A DNA stretch of 33,722 nt from the IMG/VR virus record IMGVR_UViG_3300042564_000639, positions 1 to 33,722 of that record; one strand, written 5' to 3'. The stretch's first letter is position 1, and every line of letters starts with the position of its first letter. A program made the translations under genes and the position numbers. Below the pieces are notes generated by a model. That model saw only the letters and a list, made by a program, of their open reading frames with translations, did no database searches and was not told where the DNA came from. Of the stretch, positions 12,848-20,944 are shown one piece after another. The DNA comes from a virus.

Positions 12848-12878
12848 GGTGACCACCTTTCGTCTAGATAAGTCTAGA
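12842..12878 (-). promoter_or_regulatory. operator-like palindromes at the HTH gene start
   Basis: GGTCAC-G-GTGACC (12842-12854) is a perfect 13-bp palindrome covering the GTG start. TCTAGA-TAAG-TCTAGA on the plus strand (12863-12878) is a symmetric pair just upstream. Together they look like operators for an HTH protein. Binding is inferred, not shown. Confidence 0.45.
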
Positions 12879-12889
12879 GCGCAAGTGTG

Positions 12890-13168
12890 TCAGGTTGTTG
12901 TTTTTTTGGTGCGTGTCGGCTTTGTAACGTGGTTCTCTACGGCAACAAGTCGTTCATCAACTTCAGTTAGCTTGACCTCAATGCGGTTTACTGTTTGCGC
13001 TACATCGCTAAGGCTGCGGCCACCGTTGGATTCTGGGTGGATTGGGTAAGTGGCTAAATCTATGTACGCCTTAATGGGCTTGACGATTGCCCACTTGATA
13101 GCCATGCCCACAAGTATTGCAATCGCGGTTAAAGCTCCTGCGTATTGCCCTATTTCAATTAGTCCCAT
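12890..13168 (-). CDS. holin-like membrane protein with C-terminal coiled coil (92 aa)
   Basis: The ATG at 13168 shares its base with the preceding stop (TAATG) and is preferred over a GTG at 13183. One membrane helix (YAGALTAIAILVGMAIKWAIV) is followed by a polar loop, a heptad-like coiled coil (DVAQTVNRIEVKLTEVDERL, AVENHV) and a basic tail (KPTRTKKTTT). This layout is common for the second small membrane protein of actinophage lysis cassettes. It is the last gene of the lysis block. Confidence 0.65.
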   Translation of the reverse strand: MGLIEIGQYAGALTAIAILVGMAIKWAIVKPIKAYIDLATYPIHPESNGGRSLSDVAQTVNRIEVKLTEVDERLVAVENHVTKPTRTKKTTT

Positions 13169-13626
13169 TACGGTTGCCACCACTTAAACTGTCGCTCATC
13201 TGAATAACACTTACCGCCTACAACTTTATACTGCGCCACGATTGGGTAAGTAGTTTTGGACTCCCACCACATAGTGCCTTGCCAGTCTTTAGTTGTTTCG
13301 TCTGTAAATGAAAACGTGGTTGTGCCAGTTGTGTCGCGCTTACCGTCAGGAAGTAACCGAGCTAAACGCAACTTGACGTACTTAGGTCGCTTCTCGCAGT
13401 TAATGTGCAGCTGAACAAAGAACAAAGAACGCTCACCGCCAAGAACAAATGGGTCACAGTTCTTAAACGTCTGCCACTTGCCTGTAACGCTTTGATTGGA
13501 TTCAACCTTGCACAGCCCAGACTTTTTAGCCATAGGAACTAGGTAAGGTTCAACCGCTTCAGCGTGAACTTGTGACGTAAAGACTAAAGATAAAGCGATA
13601 GCGCAGGCTGCTAATCGCCTACGCAT
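13168..13626 (-). CDS. secreted protein with signal peptide (152 aa)
   Basis: The N-terminus is a clear Sec signal peptide (MRRRLAACAIALSLVFTSQV, cleavage likely after VHA at about residue 22). The mature part of 130 residues has four Cys (GLCKVE, KNCDP, INCEKR, GKCYSD), which could form two disulfides, and is rich in β-strand patterns (VKLRLARLLPDG, TTFSFTDET). No family recognised. It directly follows the endopeptidase gene, which suggests a role at the cell envelope during lysis, or in modifying infected cells. The signal peptide is too short to be a holin. Confidence 0.75.
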   Translation of the reverse strand: MRRRLAACAIALSLVFTSQVHAEAVEPYLVPMAKKSGLCKVESNQSVTGKWQTFKNCDPFVLGGERSLFFVQLHINCEKRPKYVKLRLARLLPDGKRDTTGTTTFSFTDETTKDWQGTMWWESKTTYPIVAQYKVVGGKCYSDERQFKWWQP

Positions 13627-14024
13627 TACTTCGCTAAGATCGCAGCTGGATCGAGTCCGCCACCCTTTTTCCAGCCCGGGCCTTTTTGCAATTCCATGTG
13701 AAGATGTGGCCCGGTTACGTTTCCGTCACGACCCACCTCAGCGATATGCATTCCAGTAGTAACCTTTTGACCGACCTTGACAAGGGCTTTAGAGCAATGA
13801 GCAAATAGAAGATGCCCACCTTCAACCTTTAGCAAGACTGAGTTCTGTCCAAATGCAGCACCCCAACATTGTCCGACCTTTACAACTGTGCCATCGCAAG
13901 GTGCAAGAATGTCAGTGCCAACAGGTGCAGCAATGTCAATGCCTTCATGCCTACCGCTTGACCATAATTTCCCCTTGACTCCAAAGGGCGTACTTACAGG
14001 GTGTCCTTTTATTGGCATTGCCAT
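13626..14024 (-). CDS. M23-family endopeptidase (endolysin)
   Basis: A 132-aa LytM/M23 domain with the zinc site HEGID (H26, D30) and PHLHMEL (H107, H109); H76 in FAHCS is the usual extra catalytic His. The flanking patterns STPFG near the start and GTVVKVG in the middle are also typical. M23 enzymes cut peptide cross-links in peptidoglycan. It has no signal peptide or cell-wall binding domain, so it needs a holin to reach the wall. It lies 3 bases after the 59-aa membrane protein. Confidence 0.92.
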   Translation of the reverse strand: MAMPIKGHPVSTPFGVKGKLWSSGRHEGIDIAAPVGTDILAPCDGTVVKVGQCWGAAFGQNSVLLKVEGGHLLFAHCSKALVKVGQKVTTGMHIAEVGRDGNVTGPHLHMELQKGPGWKKGGGLDPAAILAK

Positions 14025-14027
14025 AAT

Positions 14028-14207
14028 CTAATCCTCATCATCTTGTCTTAAAGGCAATGTTACCAGCCACACCAAAGCACCAATAAGAATCAACAAACCA
14101 GTAACCCGTTTAGCTGACCCGTCAAGGGTGAAGTAAGCAGTCAATAAACCTACAAACGTGTATGTTTCAGCAGTGATCTCACGCAGGTATGTCTTTAACC
14201 ATTTCAT
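14028..14207 (-). CDS. two-helix membrane protein, holin candidate (59 aa)
   Basis: The ATG at 14207 directly follows the stop of the secreted protein gene. The product has two hydrophobic stretches (about 15-28 and 36-51: TYTFVGLLTAYF and VTGLLILIGALVWLVTLP) with a short polar turn (DGSAKR). The N-terminus is basic (MKWLKTYLRE) and the tail is RQDDED. This is a classic small holin layout, immediately before the endopeptidase. Confidence 0.72.
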   Translation of the reverse strand: MKWLKTYLREITAETYTFVGLLTAYFTLDGSAKRVTGLLILIGALVWLVTLPLRQDDED

Positions 14208-15320
14208 TTATTTCATCCTTCTAGGTAGTGCGAGTTGAGTAACAATTACGGCAGCCACTACGACTGACTGCGATTCTTCGCGTTCTTCTGGTGTCATGTC
14301 TGAGCCAATGTTCATAAACGCTTCAGCAGCTTCAAAGACTGCAACGATTCCCGGCACACTTGCCAAAGCACTAGGCACTTCTAGAATCACAACTTGTTCA
14401 TTTACAGGCTCTGGGGTTGGCTCAGGTGTTGGCTCTAAATTTGGCACTAAATCTGATGCGATAGGGCTTGGCTCTACGACAGGCACAGGAGCAGCCTCAG
14501 ACACTTCTGGCGTAGGTTCAGGTTCAGGTACTACTAAGGGAATTGGTGTAGGCTCTGGTGCTTGTGTGGCTTCGATTGTGGGTTCTGGCGTTGGCAGTAA
14601 CGTATCTGTCGGCTCTGGCGTTGGCGTTGCAGTTTGACTAGGTTCAGGCGTTGGCGTTGGCTCTGGGTTCAGGCTTGGTACAACGCTTGGGATTGGTTCA
14701 GGGCTAGGTTCTAAGGTCGGAATAACTGGCGGTTCTGTAAAGCTACTAGGAACTGGTGCAGGTTCGACTTCAATAGGAACGCCACCATCACCAACATCAA
14801 ATGCCCCGGCAATAGTTACAACTGGCTCACCTTGACCGTAGCGAATACCGCGCCTTAGATTCTCAGGCAACCAACCAAAAGTAGTAACCTCACCATGCCA
14901 AGTCCCATTAGGGTACTTGTTAATCACTAGACGTATCTGTGTTAGATCACCTTGCGACTGTGGGTATGGGCGCAAACTCCACTCCACGCATAAGGTGCTA
15001 TCAGTTGAGCCAAAGGAAACATAAGCACCCTGTCCCCATGTCACCCAGTCATAACCTGCAACGCTGACACTTGGGGTCTGTGGGTAATCGTGAAACGTTG
15101 CATCAGGCTGACCAAAGGTAAGAGTTCCGTTAGTAGTTACAAAGACGTTCTCGTATTCCGTCAGCCCTAGCTTTAGAGTGAACGGCAAATTGGCAGGGTA
15201 AGCCGTGTCATCGTGACCCGTGTAAGTGTAGGTATTGCAGACAACATTTGCCTGAACAGGCGTTGCCAGCATAAAGCCACCAACTAAGAGCGCAGTTACA
15301 GCTAGACGTAACCGCTTCAT
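14208..15320 (-). CDS. secreted protein with Pro/Glu/Thr repeat stalk (370 aa)
   Basis: A Sec signal peptide (MKRLRLAVTALLVGGFMLAT, cleavage after VQA near residue 24) is followed by a β-rich domain of about 160 residues. That domain has two Cys and VFVTTNGTLTFG and YVSFGSTDSTLC patterns resembling nidogen-like extracellular domains. Residues about 185-310 are a low-complexity stalk of PEPTPTPEP-type repeats. The C-terminus is acidic, then hydrophobic (SQSVVVAAVIVTQLALPRRMK), a possible membrane anchor with basic stop. This looks like a surface-exposed host-cell protein, unusual in a lysis block. It may act at the envelope, for example against superinfection; that is speculation. Confidence 0.8.
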   Translation of the reverse strand: MKRLRLAVTALLVGGFMLATPVQANVVCNTYTYTGHDDTAYPANLPFTLKLGLTEYENVFVTTNGTLTFGQPDATFHDYPQTPSVSVAGYDWVTWGQGAYVSFGSTDSTLCVEWSLRPYPQSQGDLTQIRLVINKYPNGTWHGEVTTFGWLPENLRRGIRYGQGEPVVTIAGAFDVGDGGVPIEVEPAPVPSSFTEPPVIPTLEPSPEPIPSVVPSLNPEPTPTPEPSQTATPTPEPTDTLLPTPEPTIEATQAPEPTPIPLVVPEPEPTPEVSEAAPVPVVEPSPIASDLVPNLEPTPEPTPEPVNEQVVILEVPSALASVPGIVAVFEAAEAFMNIGSDMTPEEREESQSVVVAAVIVTQLALPRRMK

Positions 15321-15563
15321 TTATTTCTTGCCGTTAGCCTTACCAAAAGCATCGTTGATTTCTGCTTCATCAAGTTTGCCGTCTGCAATGTAGGCACGCG
15401 CTAGACCCTCAAGCACAATAGCCACACCAAGGATCGCAGCCATACTTGCTGACTTCCACAACTCAACACCGATGATCGAACCAGCACCGATTGTTCCCAT
15501 AACAGATGCAACAACTACTGCGACCATACGGGTAATAATGTCTTTGACTTGCTTGCGCTTCAA
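15321..15563 (-). CDS. holin candidate (80 aa)
   Basis: A TTG start at 15563 is preceded by GGAG, 5 bases away. After a basic start (KRKQVKDIITRM) come two membrane helices (VAVVVASVMGTIGAGSIIGV and SMAAILGVAIVLEGLARAYI) with a short turn, then an acidic, soluble tail (DGKLDEAEINDAFGKANGKK). This matches small actinophage holins. It is the first gene of the lysis block. Confidence 0.75.
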   Translation of the reverse strand: MKRKQVKDIITRMVAVVVASVMGTIGAGSIIGVELWKSASMAAILGVAIVLEGLARAYIADGKLDEAEINDAFGKANGKK

Positions 15564-15604
15564 TGTAACTCCAAAAGATTTAAGCGCAGGATGTTAGAAC
15601 AAGT

Positions 15605-15715
15605 TTACTCGCCTAAAGGTGCAGGTGCGTTTGCTTGAATTTCTTCGAAGGCTGCAAATTCCTCGTCAGTCATTTCGCGTACCTGATCATCTATTTGAAT
15701 TAGTGGGTTTGGCAT
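15605..15715 (-). CDS. micro-protein after fibre protein 2 (36 aa)
   Basis: The ATG at 15715 is 3 bases after the stop of the fibre gene. The sequence MPNPLIQIDDQVREMTDEEF is a near copy of the micro-protein at 16418-16537. The acidic VREMTDEEF core recalls small tail-fibre assembly or chaperone-like proteins. A function as partner of the preceding fibre is inferred from the repeated gene pair. Confidence 0.75.
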   Translation of the reverse strand: MPNPLIQIDDQVREMTDEEFAAFEEIQANAPAPLGE

Positions 15716-15718
15716 TTG

Positions 15719-16411
15719 TTAAACTCCGTATCCGTAAACGTAAATAGTTCCGCCAGTCCATGTGCCTGTGTTAGTTGTAAAAGTTATTGCAGTGTATGAA
15801 GTGGTATCGTTCAAAAATCCCGATCCACTTTCCACAATGCCACCGCCTGCATATTGCTTGGTTTGATAATCGATGCCAGTCGGTTTAGACAAAAAAGGTC
15901 CAATCAAATCAATGTTACAATTCAAAGCACTTGTGCTGCCTTTAAGTTGTCCAACCCAAGAGGTGCTTGCCGAATAACCAGCACCAGCAACGGTGTTATC
16001 GGAATATGAACCGTACCAAGATTTTTGACTGTAACCAGTGGCTGTTGAACCCAAAGTAGTCAAAGAATAATTACCAGTGCTTGCAACTCCACCAGAAACT
16101 AAAATTTTGTAATTTTCATAAGTCGCACTAAATGCACTAGTTACTGTGACAGATGAAACACCAGATCCAATAGTCTGCTTCTTAATTAACTGCAAACCTG
16201 ACATGCCAATCCAGTTAGCACCATCATAAGATTCGATCTGCTGTGTATCTGTGCGATATGTAGTCATACCCTCAGACGGAGTAGGAATAGCAGATGAACG
16301 TGCAGCCGTACCACCAAAGACCATAACGGATTGCTCCATTAGGTATGTGTTCACATCACTAGCAGTTAATACTTCACCTGCTGTGAATGTCTTTTTACCA
16401 GCACCAGCCAT
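15719..16411 (-). CDS. tail fibre / receptor-binding protein 2 (230 aa)
   Basis: Residues 1-70 form an N-terminal part with TFTAGEVLTASDVNTYLMEQ and GMTTYRTDTQQIESYDGANW, a common start of actinophage fibre tips. From residue 72 it resembles the protein at 16537-17163: LQLIKKQTIGSGVSSVTV, SAFSATYENYKILVSGG and a terminal GGTIYVYGY. The C-terminal part is Gly/Ser/Thr-rich β-structure. Likely a receptor-binding fibre paralog. Confidence 0.78.
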   Translation of the reverse strand: MAGAGKKTFTAGEVLTASDVNTYLMEQSVMVFGGTAARSSAIPTPSEGMTTYRTDTQQIESYDGANWIGMSGLQLIKKQTIGSGVSSVTVTSAFSATYENYKILVSGGVASTGNYSLTTLGSTATGYSQKSWYGSYSDNTVAGAGYSASTSWVGQLKGSTSALNCNIDLIGPFLSKPTGIDYQTKQYAGGGIVESGSGFLNDTTSYTAITFTTNTGTWTGGTIYVYGYGV

Positions 16412-16417
16412 TTTGTT

Positions 16418-16537
16418 TTACTCCTGTGTTGTTTCTAAGTTTAGTTGATTTGCAGATGCAATTACTTCTTGAAATTCCGCAAATTCTTCGTCTGTCATTT
16501 CACGAACTTCATCGTCAATTTGAATTAGTGGTTTCAT
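16418..16537 (-). CDS. micro-protein after fibre protein 1 (39 aa)
   Basis: The ATG at 16537 shares its base with the stop of the fibre gene (TAATG). The sequence MKPLIQIDDEVREMTDEEFA parallels the 36-aa product at 15605-15715 over its first 20 residues. The tail differs (QLNLETTQE). The gene ends just before the next fibre gene. Confidence 0.78.
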   Translation of the reverse strand: MKPLIQIDDEVREMTDEEFAEFQEVIASANQLNLETTQE

Positions 16538-17163
16538 TAAATTGTCCTATATCCAAACACATAAACTGTGCCAGCAGTCATTGTTGAAGTTGAAATTAGT
16601 TGAAATCCAGTAAATGAATTAACGTCTTTATGAATTCCAGCCGTTGCTCCACCTAATGTAGAACCTGCTGGATTAGCGTGAAAAGTTGCATAAGTTGTTA
16701 AGAACGGATTCACAATATCAAAGTTTGCACTTTTACCATTTCCAGCGTGACAATAGCCAACGAAAGAAACTGACGCTACATCTGAACCTCTAGCCATTTG
16801 CGGTGTAGTACCTGTGTAGTCACCATAAACCATCGTGTAGGAAAAGTTATTGCCTGAGCCAGTTAGTTTTACACTGATGTTATCTGTTCCTGATGAAGTT
16901 CCACCTGCAACAATGATTTTATAGGCATTGTATGTTGCATTGAAAGCATCGGATACAGTTACAGTATTGACAGCAGTTCCAATAGTCTGTGTCTTTAGTA
17001 GAACAAGACCTGCTCTGCCAGCACCATTCAAAATGTAATCTTCAACGGCTTCAATCGCATCGTTGGCGTTTGCGTGTTGCGTTGAATGTGAAGGCAGGTT
17101 TAAAGAATCGTTGGCAGTAGGGTTCGTGAAGTTATCTACTGATGTCGGAAAGTTAGTCGGCAT
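16537..17163 (-). CDS. tail fibre / receptor-binding protein 1 (208 aa)
   Basis: The N-terminus has LNLPSHSTQHANANDAIEAV, a short helical element seen at the start of actinophage tail-fibre proteins. From residue 52 it is clearly paralogous to the protein at 15719-16411 (LVLLKTQTIGTAVNTVTVSD, YKIIVAGGTSS, terminal GTVYVFGY). Different N-termini suggest different attachment points. It lies immediately downstream of the minor tail protein. Confidence 0.78.
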   Translation of the reverse strand: MPTNFPTSVDNFTNPTANDSLNLPSHSTQHANANDAIEAVEDYILNGAGRAGLVLLKTQTIGTAVNTVTVSDAFNATYNAYKIIVAGGTSSGTDNISVKLTGSGNNFSYTMVYGDYTGTTPQMARGSDVASVSFVGYCHAGNGKSANFDIVNPFLTTYATFHANPAGSTLGGATAGIHKDVNSFTGFQLISTSTMTAGTVYVFGYRTI

Positions 17164-17171
17164 TTTTCACC

Positions 17172-18479
17172 TTAGAAAGCAAGTATGTATCCAAATTCTT
17201 CTTGTCCATCGTATCGTACAAGGTCATCATCGTACGAAGCAGTGATTGCATCGTATAACGGCAACGAGCCACCAAGTCTGCCGTAGATAGGGTCATCAAG
17301 AACAATAGGGAAGTCCTGAACCGAACCAAAGTCAAACGTGACTGTATGAGTGTCAATCCCAATGGTGTGCTTAATGCCTGTGACTAAGCCGTATCGCTCA
17401 ATGGCTGGCGGTATTCCGTTAGGGGTAAACACAATCTTGATTACGTCTTGGATTTCAACGGCTAGAAGTTCTGCCTGATCTCCGGTGTTCTTATCGTGCA
17501 GGGTTACGTTTAAGCTGCTAAAGCGTAGCTCTGGTTGGTCGTAGCGACCTAGCAAATAGTCAGCCAGAATAAGTGAATCAGCATCGCTGGTTAGTAACAG
17601 CCCGTCTAGAGATAAAGTCTGTACGCCGTAAATGTCTTGGGATAAAAGATTGTCAGCTACCTGTGGCGTTCCACCCTCACGAGTAATTACCACGCGGTTG
17701 TAAAGGTTCTCTGACCCATAGATAACGGCAATGTTGTTATAGCCTACGGATTCTGCTCTACCATCGTCAGCAAAGATAAGGGTGTCCACAAGCGGTGGCA
17801 CTGTGATTCGGTCACGGAATGTAAGCGCACCTGACTTAGACATAAACAATGCGCCGGGTTCTGTGGACTCAACCAGCTGCAGGTATTGCAGGGCGTTGGT
17901 GTTCTCTGGCACAACGTCTGCTTGCAGGGTTTCTTGTCCCGGGTCAATGTCGCGCTCACCAGCAGGCCAAGCTACTTCTGGGCGGTTAATAATTGTTTCA
18001 ATACGTTCACCAGATAACTGAGCTACGTTTGTAAATGAGTCAATCTGAGTAGCCGATAACTGCAAGAAACCATCCACGCAGCTGATCGAAGCAAAAGACT
18101 TACCGCCTAGCTCGTAACTTAAATCCCAGTCATCTATGTAGCCGGTGAATTGACGGATGCCGTTGGTTTCAATAACCACTTGCTTTCTAGGCAAAATCTG
18201 GGAACGGTACGGGCTGTCCTCGTAGAACGGGTCAAAGGTTCTATCGTCATTGTGCAGGGTAACTGATGCGTTGCCTGCGGTGAAGCGGTCTAGCTCCCGT
18301 GACTTGCCCCGTGAAATAGAAGCACTAGCGACATAGTTAGTAACATCAACCAGAACATCGCCACCAAGAACATAGTCGCTATCAAGAACGCCACGAACTG
18401 GATCATCAAGCGCAAAGAACGAACCACCTGATGCTGTGAGGTCAAACGCAATGTAGACCTTAGTTTCTGGATTAGACAT
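17172..18479 (-). CDS. minor tail protein (baseplate/hub-like, 435 aa)
   Basis: A 435-aa protein in the position after the tape measure where the tail-tip hub of siphophages is found. It has SASISRGKSRELDRFTAGNA near residue 53, a pattern of distal-tail proteins, then GYIDDWDLSYELGG and later β-rich sequence (SLNVTLHDKNTGDQAELLAV, VTGIKHTIGIDTHTVTFDFG). No enzymatic domain is visible. It probably links the tail tube to the fibres encoded next. Confidence 0.82.
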   Translation of the reverse strand: MSNPETKVYIAFDLTASGGSFFALDDPVRGVLDSDYVLGGDVLVDVTNYVASASISRGKSRELDRFTAGNASVTLHNDDRTFDPFYEDSPYRSQILPRKQVVIETNGIRQFTGYIDDWDLSYELGGKSFASISCVDGFLQLSATQIDSFTNVAQLSGERIETIINRPEVAWPAGERDIDPGQETLQADVVPENTNALQYLQLVESTEPGALFMSKSGALTFRDRITVPPLVDTLIFADDGRAESVGYNNIAVIYGSENLYNRVVITREGGTPQVADNLLSQDIYGVQTLSLDGLLLTSDADSLILADYLLGRYDQPELRFSSLNVTLHDKNTGDQAELLAVEIQDVIKIVFTPNGIPPAIERYGLVTGIKHTIGIDTHTVTFDFGSVQDFPIVLDDPIYGRLGGSLPLYDAITASYDDDLVRYDGQEEFGYILAF

Positions 18480-20936
18480 TTATGCGCTCGCAAATACCGG
18501 GCCACTGGTGCGCTCATATCTCTTAATGGCATCCACAATGTCACGACCAATAGAAGCACCGTCTGCGCCCATACCTGCATTCACGTTAATTGTGATCTGG
18601 CTTCCTAGCCCACCTGCGTTGCGACCTGACAAAGGCACAACGGCTTCTGGCCCGGCTTCACCAATAAGTGCAAGTGTTGGCCCAGTGACAATGCCACCCT
18701 TAGCAAAGGCAGGAACTTCAACACCAAGAGATGCAGCCAAGTCCATGATTGACTGGCGTTCACCCTTAGAAATCTTTGTGCCACTCTTTGATTTCTTACC
18801 TCTGGCTTTAGCGATAGCAGAATTAACTTGATCTATACCAGCCTGATTGACAATGCTTCCAGTAGCTGTGACCGATAGACCAGCAGCAGCAATGGCTGCC
18901 TTAACGCCGTCTACAAGAGCTTGACCAGCAGCAACGCCTGCGGAGTAGAACTGGGTAGCAGCTGACTCACCAACAGCATCGGCTACGGACTGAGTTGCAG
19001 AAGTCAGGGTATTGACTTGATCTACAACAGTTGCGCCACCGGCAATGATCTCATCGGCAATCTTTGTACCAGCATCCGCGCCTGCTTGCAGTACCTGACC
19101 AATGGCAGTTTCAGATAGCCCCATGCTAATAAGGGTTTTCACCTTGTCAGAGAACTGAGATGCTAAAGATGCCTGATCTTGCAACACTTGCAGGAATGTC
19201 TTACGGTTTGTCACCGAATCAGTTGCAGCCTTTTGAGCATCTTGCAAACTCTTTAGTGCTTCCTCTTGGGCTTCAATATTGTCAGTCTTTAGTGCCTTGT
19301 CGTAGTTCTCTTGTGCCTTAACTAAATCAAGCTGTGCTTCCTTAGCCTTAGTAATGGAGTCAGTAGAACTATTTTGCGCAGAACCAAAGTTTACGATTTG
19401 ACTAATTGAAGTGGATACAGAACTTGCGTAATCCTTGAACTTTTGTTGAGCATCTTGCAAAATTCCATTTGCCCCAGTTAATGCTTCACCAAACTTAGCA
19501 ATCTTTTCAGCAGCAGACTTGCTTGCTCCACCAACGGACTTTTTAGAACCACCACCACCGCCACCGCCACCCGGAGTGTCAATAGCTTCTGAAAGTTTTT
19601 TAGCTTCATTTGCGATATCAGAAAGATTAGATTGTTCTTCCTTTAGTTGCTTGCTGAAATTGCCATAAGCTACGCCAGCACTATCTATGCCCTTAATCAA
19701 GAAATCAAGATTTCCCACTTCCTTGATTACATCGCCACTTTCTAAAACTCTCTGAAAGGCGTTGTATCCCTTGATGAGGATGTTAGTTGCAGCTGATACT
19801 GCGTTTCCTACTTGAACAAAAGCAATAACTACGCCACGAATAGTCTTGAAAATTGCTTGACCCCAAGACATGGTGGCATCAGTACCTTTAACGAATGCAG
19901 CAATGATTAACAGAATCACAGTCGGGATAAGCACTACACGCTTTACTAAGAACTGGAATGCAGTAGCAAGACCTTGCACCATCTTGATCATGTATCCAAC
20001 AGCAACCATTGCTGGGCCAAGTGCAGCAGCAAAGAAACCAATCTGAATGGCAGTAACTACGGCTTCTGGTGAAAGAGTCTTAAAGGCTTCGATAAATCTC
20101 TGCATAACTGGCAAGACTTGGTTACGAATAACGCCAACCACGTTGATCATAATTGGCATAAGCACTGCGCCAAATGAACCAGATAAATCCTCTATCTGTG
20201 CGCCTAAGAATTTCTTTTGGTTAGCAAGACCGCCAGCAGTACGAGCTACGTCACCTTGCTGTAAAGCAGTATCCCTAAGAATAAGTGCGTAAGCAGCTTG
20301 GGACTTTTGAGCAACTGTCAAAACGCCTTGACCGTTGTAGATACCTAAGTTCAGTGCTTCCTGACGTAAACGCACATCATTAAGAGCAACACCGAAACGC
20401 TTTAGCGGTTCTGTTTCCCCGGATAGACCAGAGCGCAATGCGGTTAAAGCATCGTCAATAGGCACGTTGTTAAAGGAAGCCATGTCAGCTGCAAGTTCAA
20501 CCAAGCGCATAGACATTTTTGCAGACTCAGCCTGACCAATGCCAAAGGCTTGGAACAAGTTGCCGTAAGTACCAGCAGCTTCTAAAGCAGCTCGTGTTGA
20601 TACACCTAGAGAAGCAGAGGTTGTTTTAGACCACTTAGCAAGTTCGCCTGCCTGTGTCTTGAACACGGCATTAACTTTGGCTTCTGCTTCTGCAAGATTA
20701 GAAGCATCTGTAACGGTCTTGTTCATTACAACGCCAAGACCTGCAAGTGGCAGGGTTACGTTTCTAGTAAGGCTCTGACCTGTGCTTATGAAACTCTTAC
20801 TAATGGATTGAGTAATACCACCAAAGGTATTGCCCATTGCTCTGCCGTGTTTTTCAATGTCCTTGAAAGACTTAGTTAAGCCAGCAGTGTTGCCAATAAA
20901 TTTGACTTCATAGCTTTTGCTTGCTGTGGCTGCCAC
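18480..20936 (-). CDS. tape measure protein (818 aa)
   Basis: The GTG start at 20936 follows AGGAG. The N-terminus has coiled, Gln/Ser-rich sequence. A hydrophobic block (about residues 305-350, VVLIPTVILLIIAAFV) is followed by a long helical middle. A poly-Gly linker (eight Gly, about residue 455, coded by GGT/GGC repeats at 19553-19571) divides the protein. The C-terminus carries FAKGGIVTGPTLALIGEAGP, a hallmark of tape measures. Its length sets a fairly short tail, near 120 nm at 1.5 Å per residue (rule of thumb). Confidence 0.93.
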   Translation of the reverse strand: MAATASKSYEVKFIGNTAGLTKSFKDIEKHGRAMGNTFGGITQSISKSFISTGQSLTRNVTLPLAGLGVVMNKTVTDASNLAEAEAKVNAVFKTQAGELAKWSKTTSASLGVSTRAALEAAGTYGNLFQAFGIGQAESAKMSMRLVELAADMASFNNVPIDDALTALRSGLSGETEPLKRFGVALNDVRLRQEALNLGIYNGQGVLTVAQKSQAAYALILRDTALQQGDVARTAGGLANQKKFLGAQIEDLSGSFGAVLMPIMINVVGVIRNQVLPVMQRFIEAFKTLSPEAVVTAIQIGFFAAALGPAMVAVGYMIKMVQGLATAFQFLVKRVVLIPTVILLIIAAFVKGTDATMSWGQAIFKTIRGVVIAFVQVGNAVSAATNILIKGYNAFQRVLESGDVIKEVGNLDFLIKGIDSAGVAYGNFSKQLKEEQSNLSDIANEAKKLSEAIDTPGGGGGGGGSKKSVGGASKSAAEKIAKFGEALTGANGILQDAQQKFKDYASSVSTSISQIVNFGSAQNSSTDSITKAKEAQLDLVKAQENYDKALKTDNIEAQEEALKSLQDAQKAATDSVTNRKTFLQVLQDQASLASQFSDKVKTLISMGLSETAIGQVLQAGADAGTKIADEIIAGGATVVDQVNTLTSATQSVADAVGESAATQFYSAGVAAGQALVDGVKAAIAAAGLSVTATGSIVNQAGIDQVNSAIAKARGKKSKSGTKISKGERQSIMDLAASLGVEVPAFAKGGIVTGPTLALIGEAGPEAVVPLSGRNAGGLGSQITINVNAGMGADGASIGRDIVDAIKRYERTSGPVFASA

Positions 20937-20944
20937 TAAGACTC

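Noticed and set aside
14296-14637. Plus-strand frame rich in Gly, Ser and Val
   Set aside because: It is the antisense of the PEPTP repeat region; the low complexity is inherited from the repeats.
19553-19571. GGT/GGC microsatellite in the tape measure as slippage switch
   Set aside because: It is a triplet repeat coding a poly-Gly linker; changes in copy number keep the frame.
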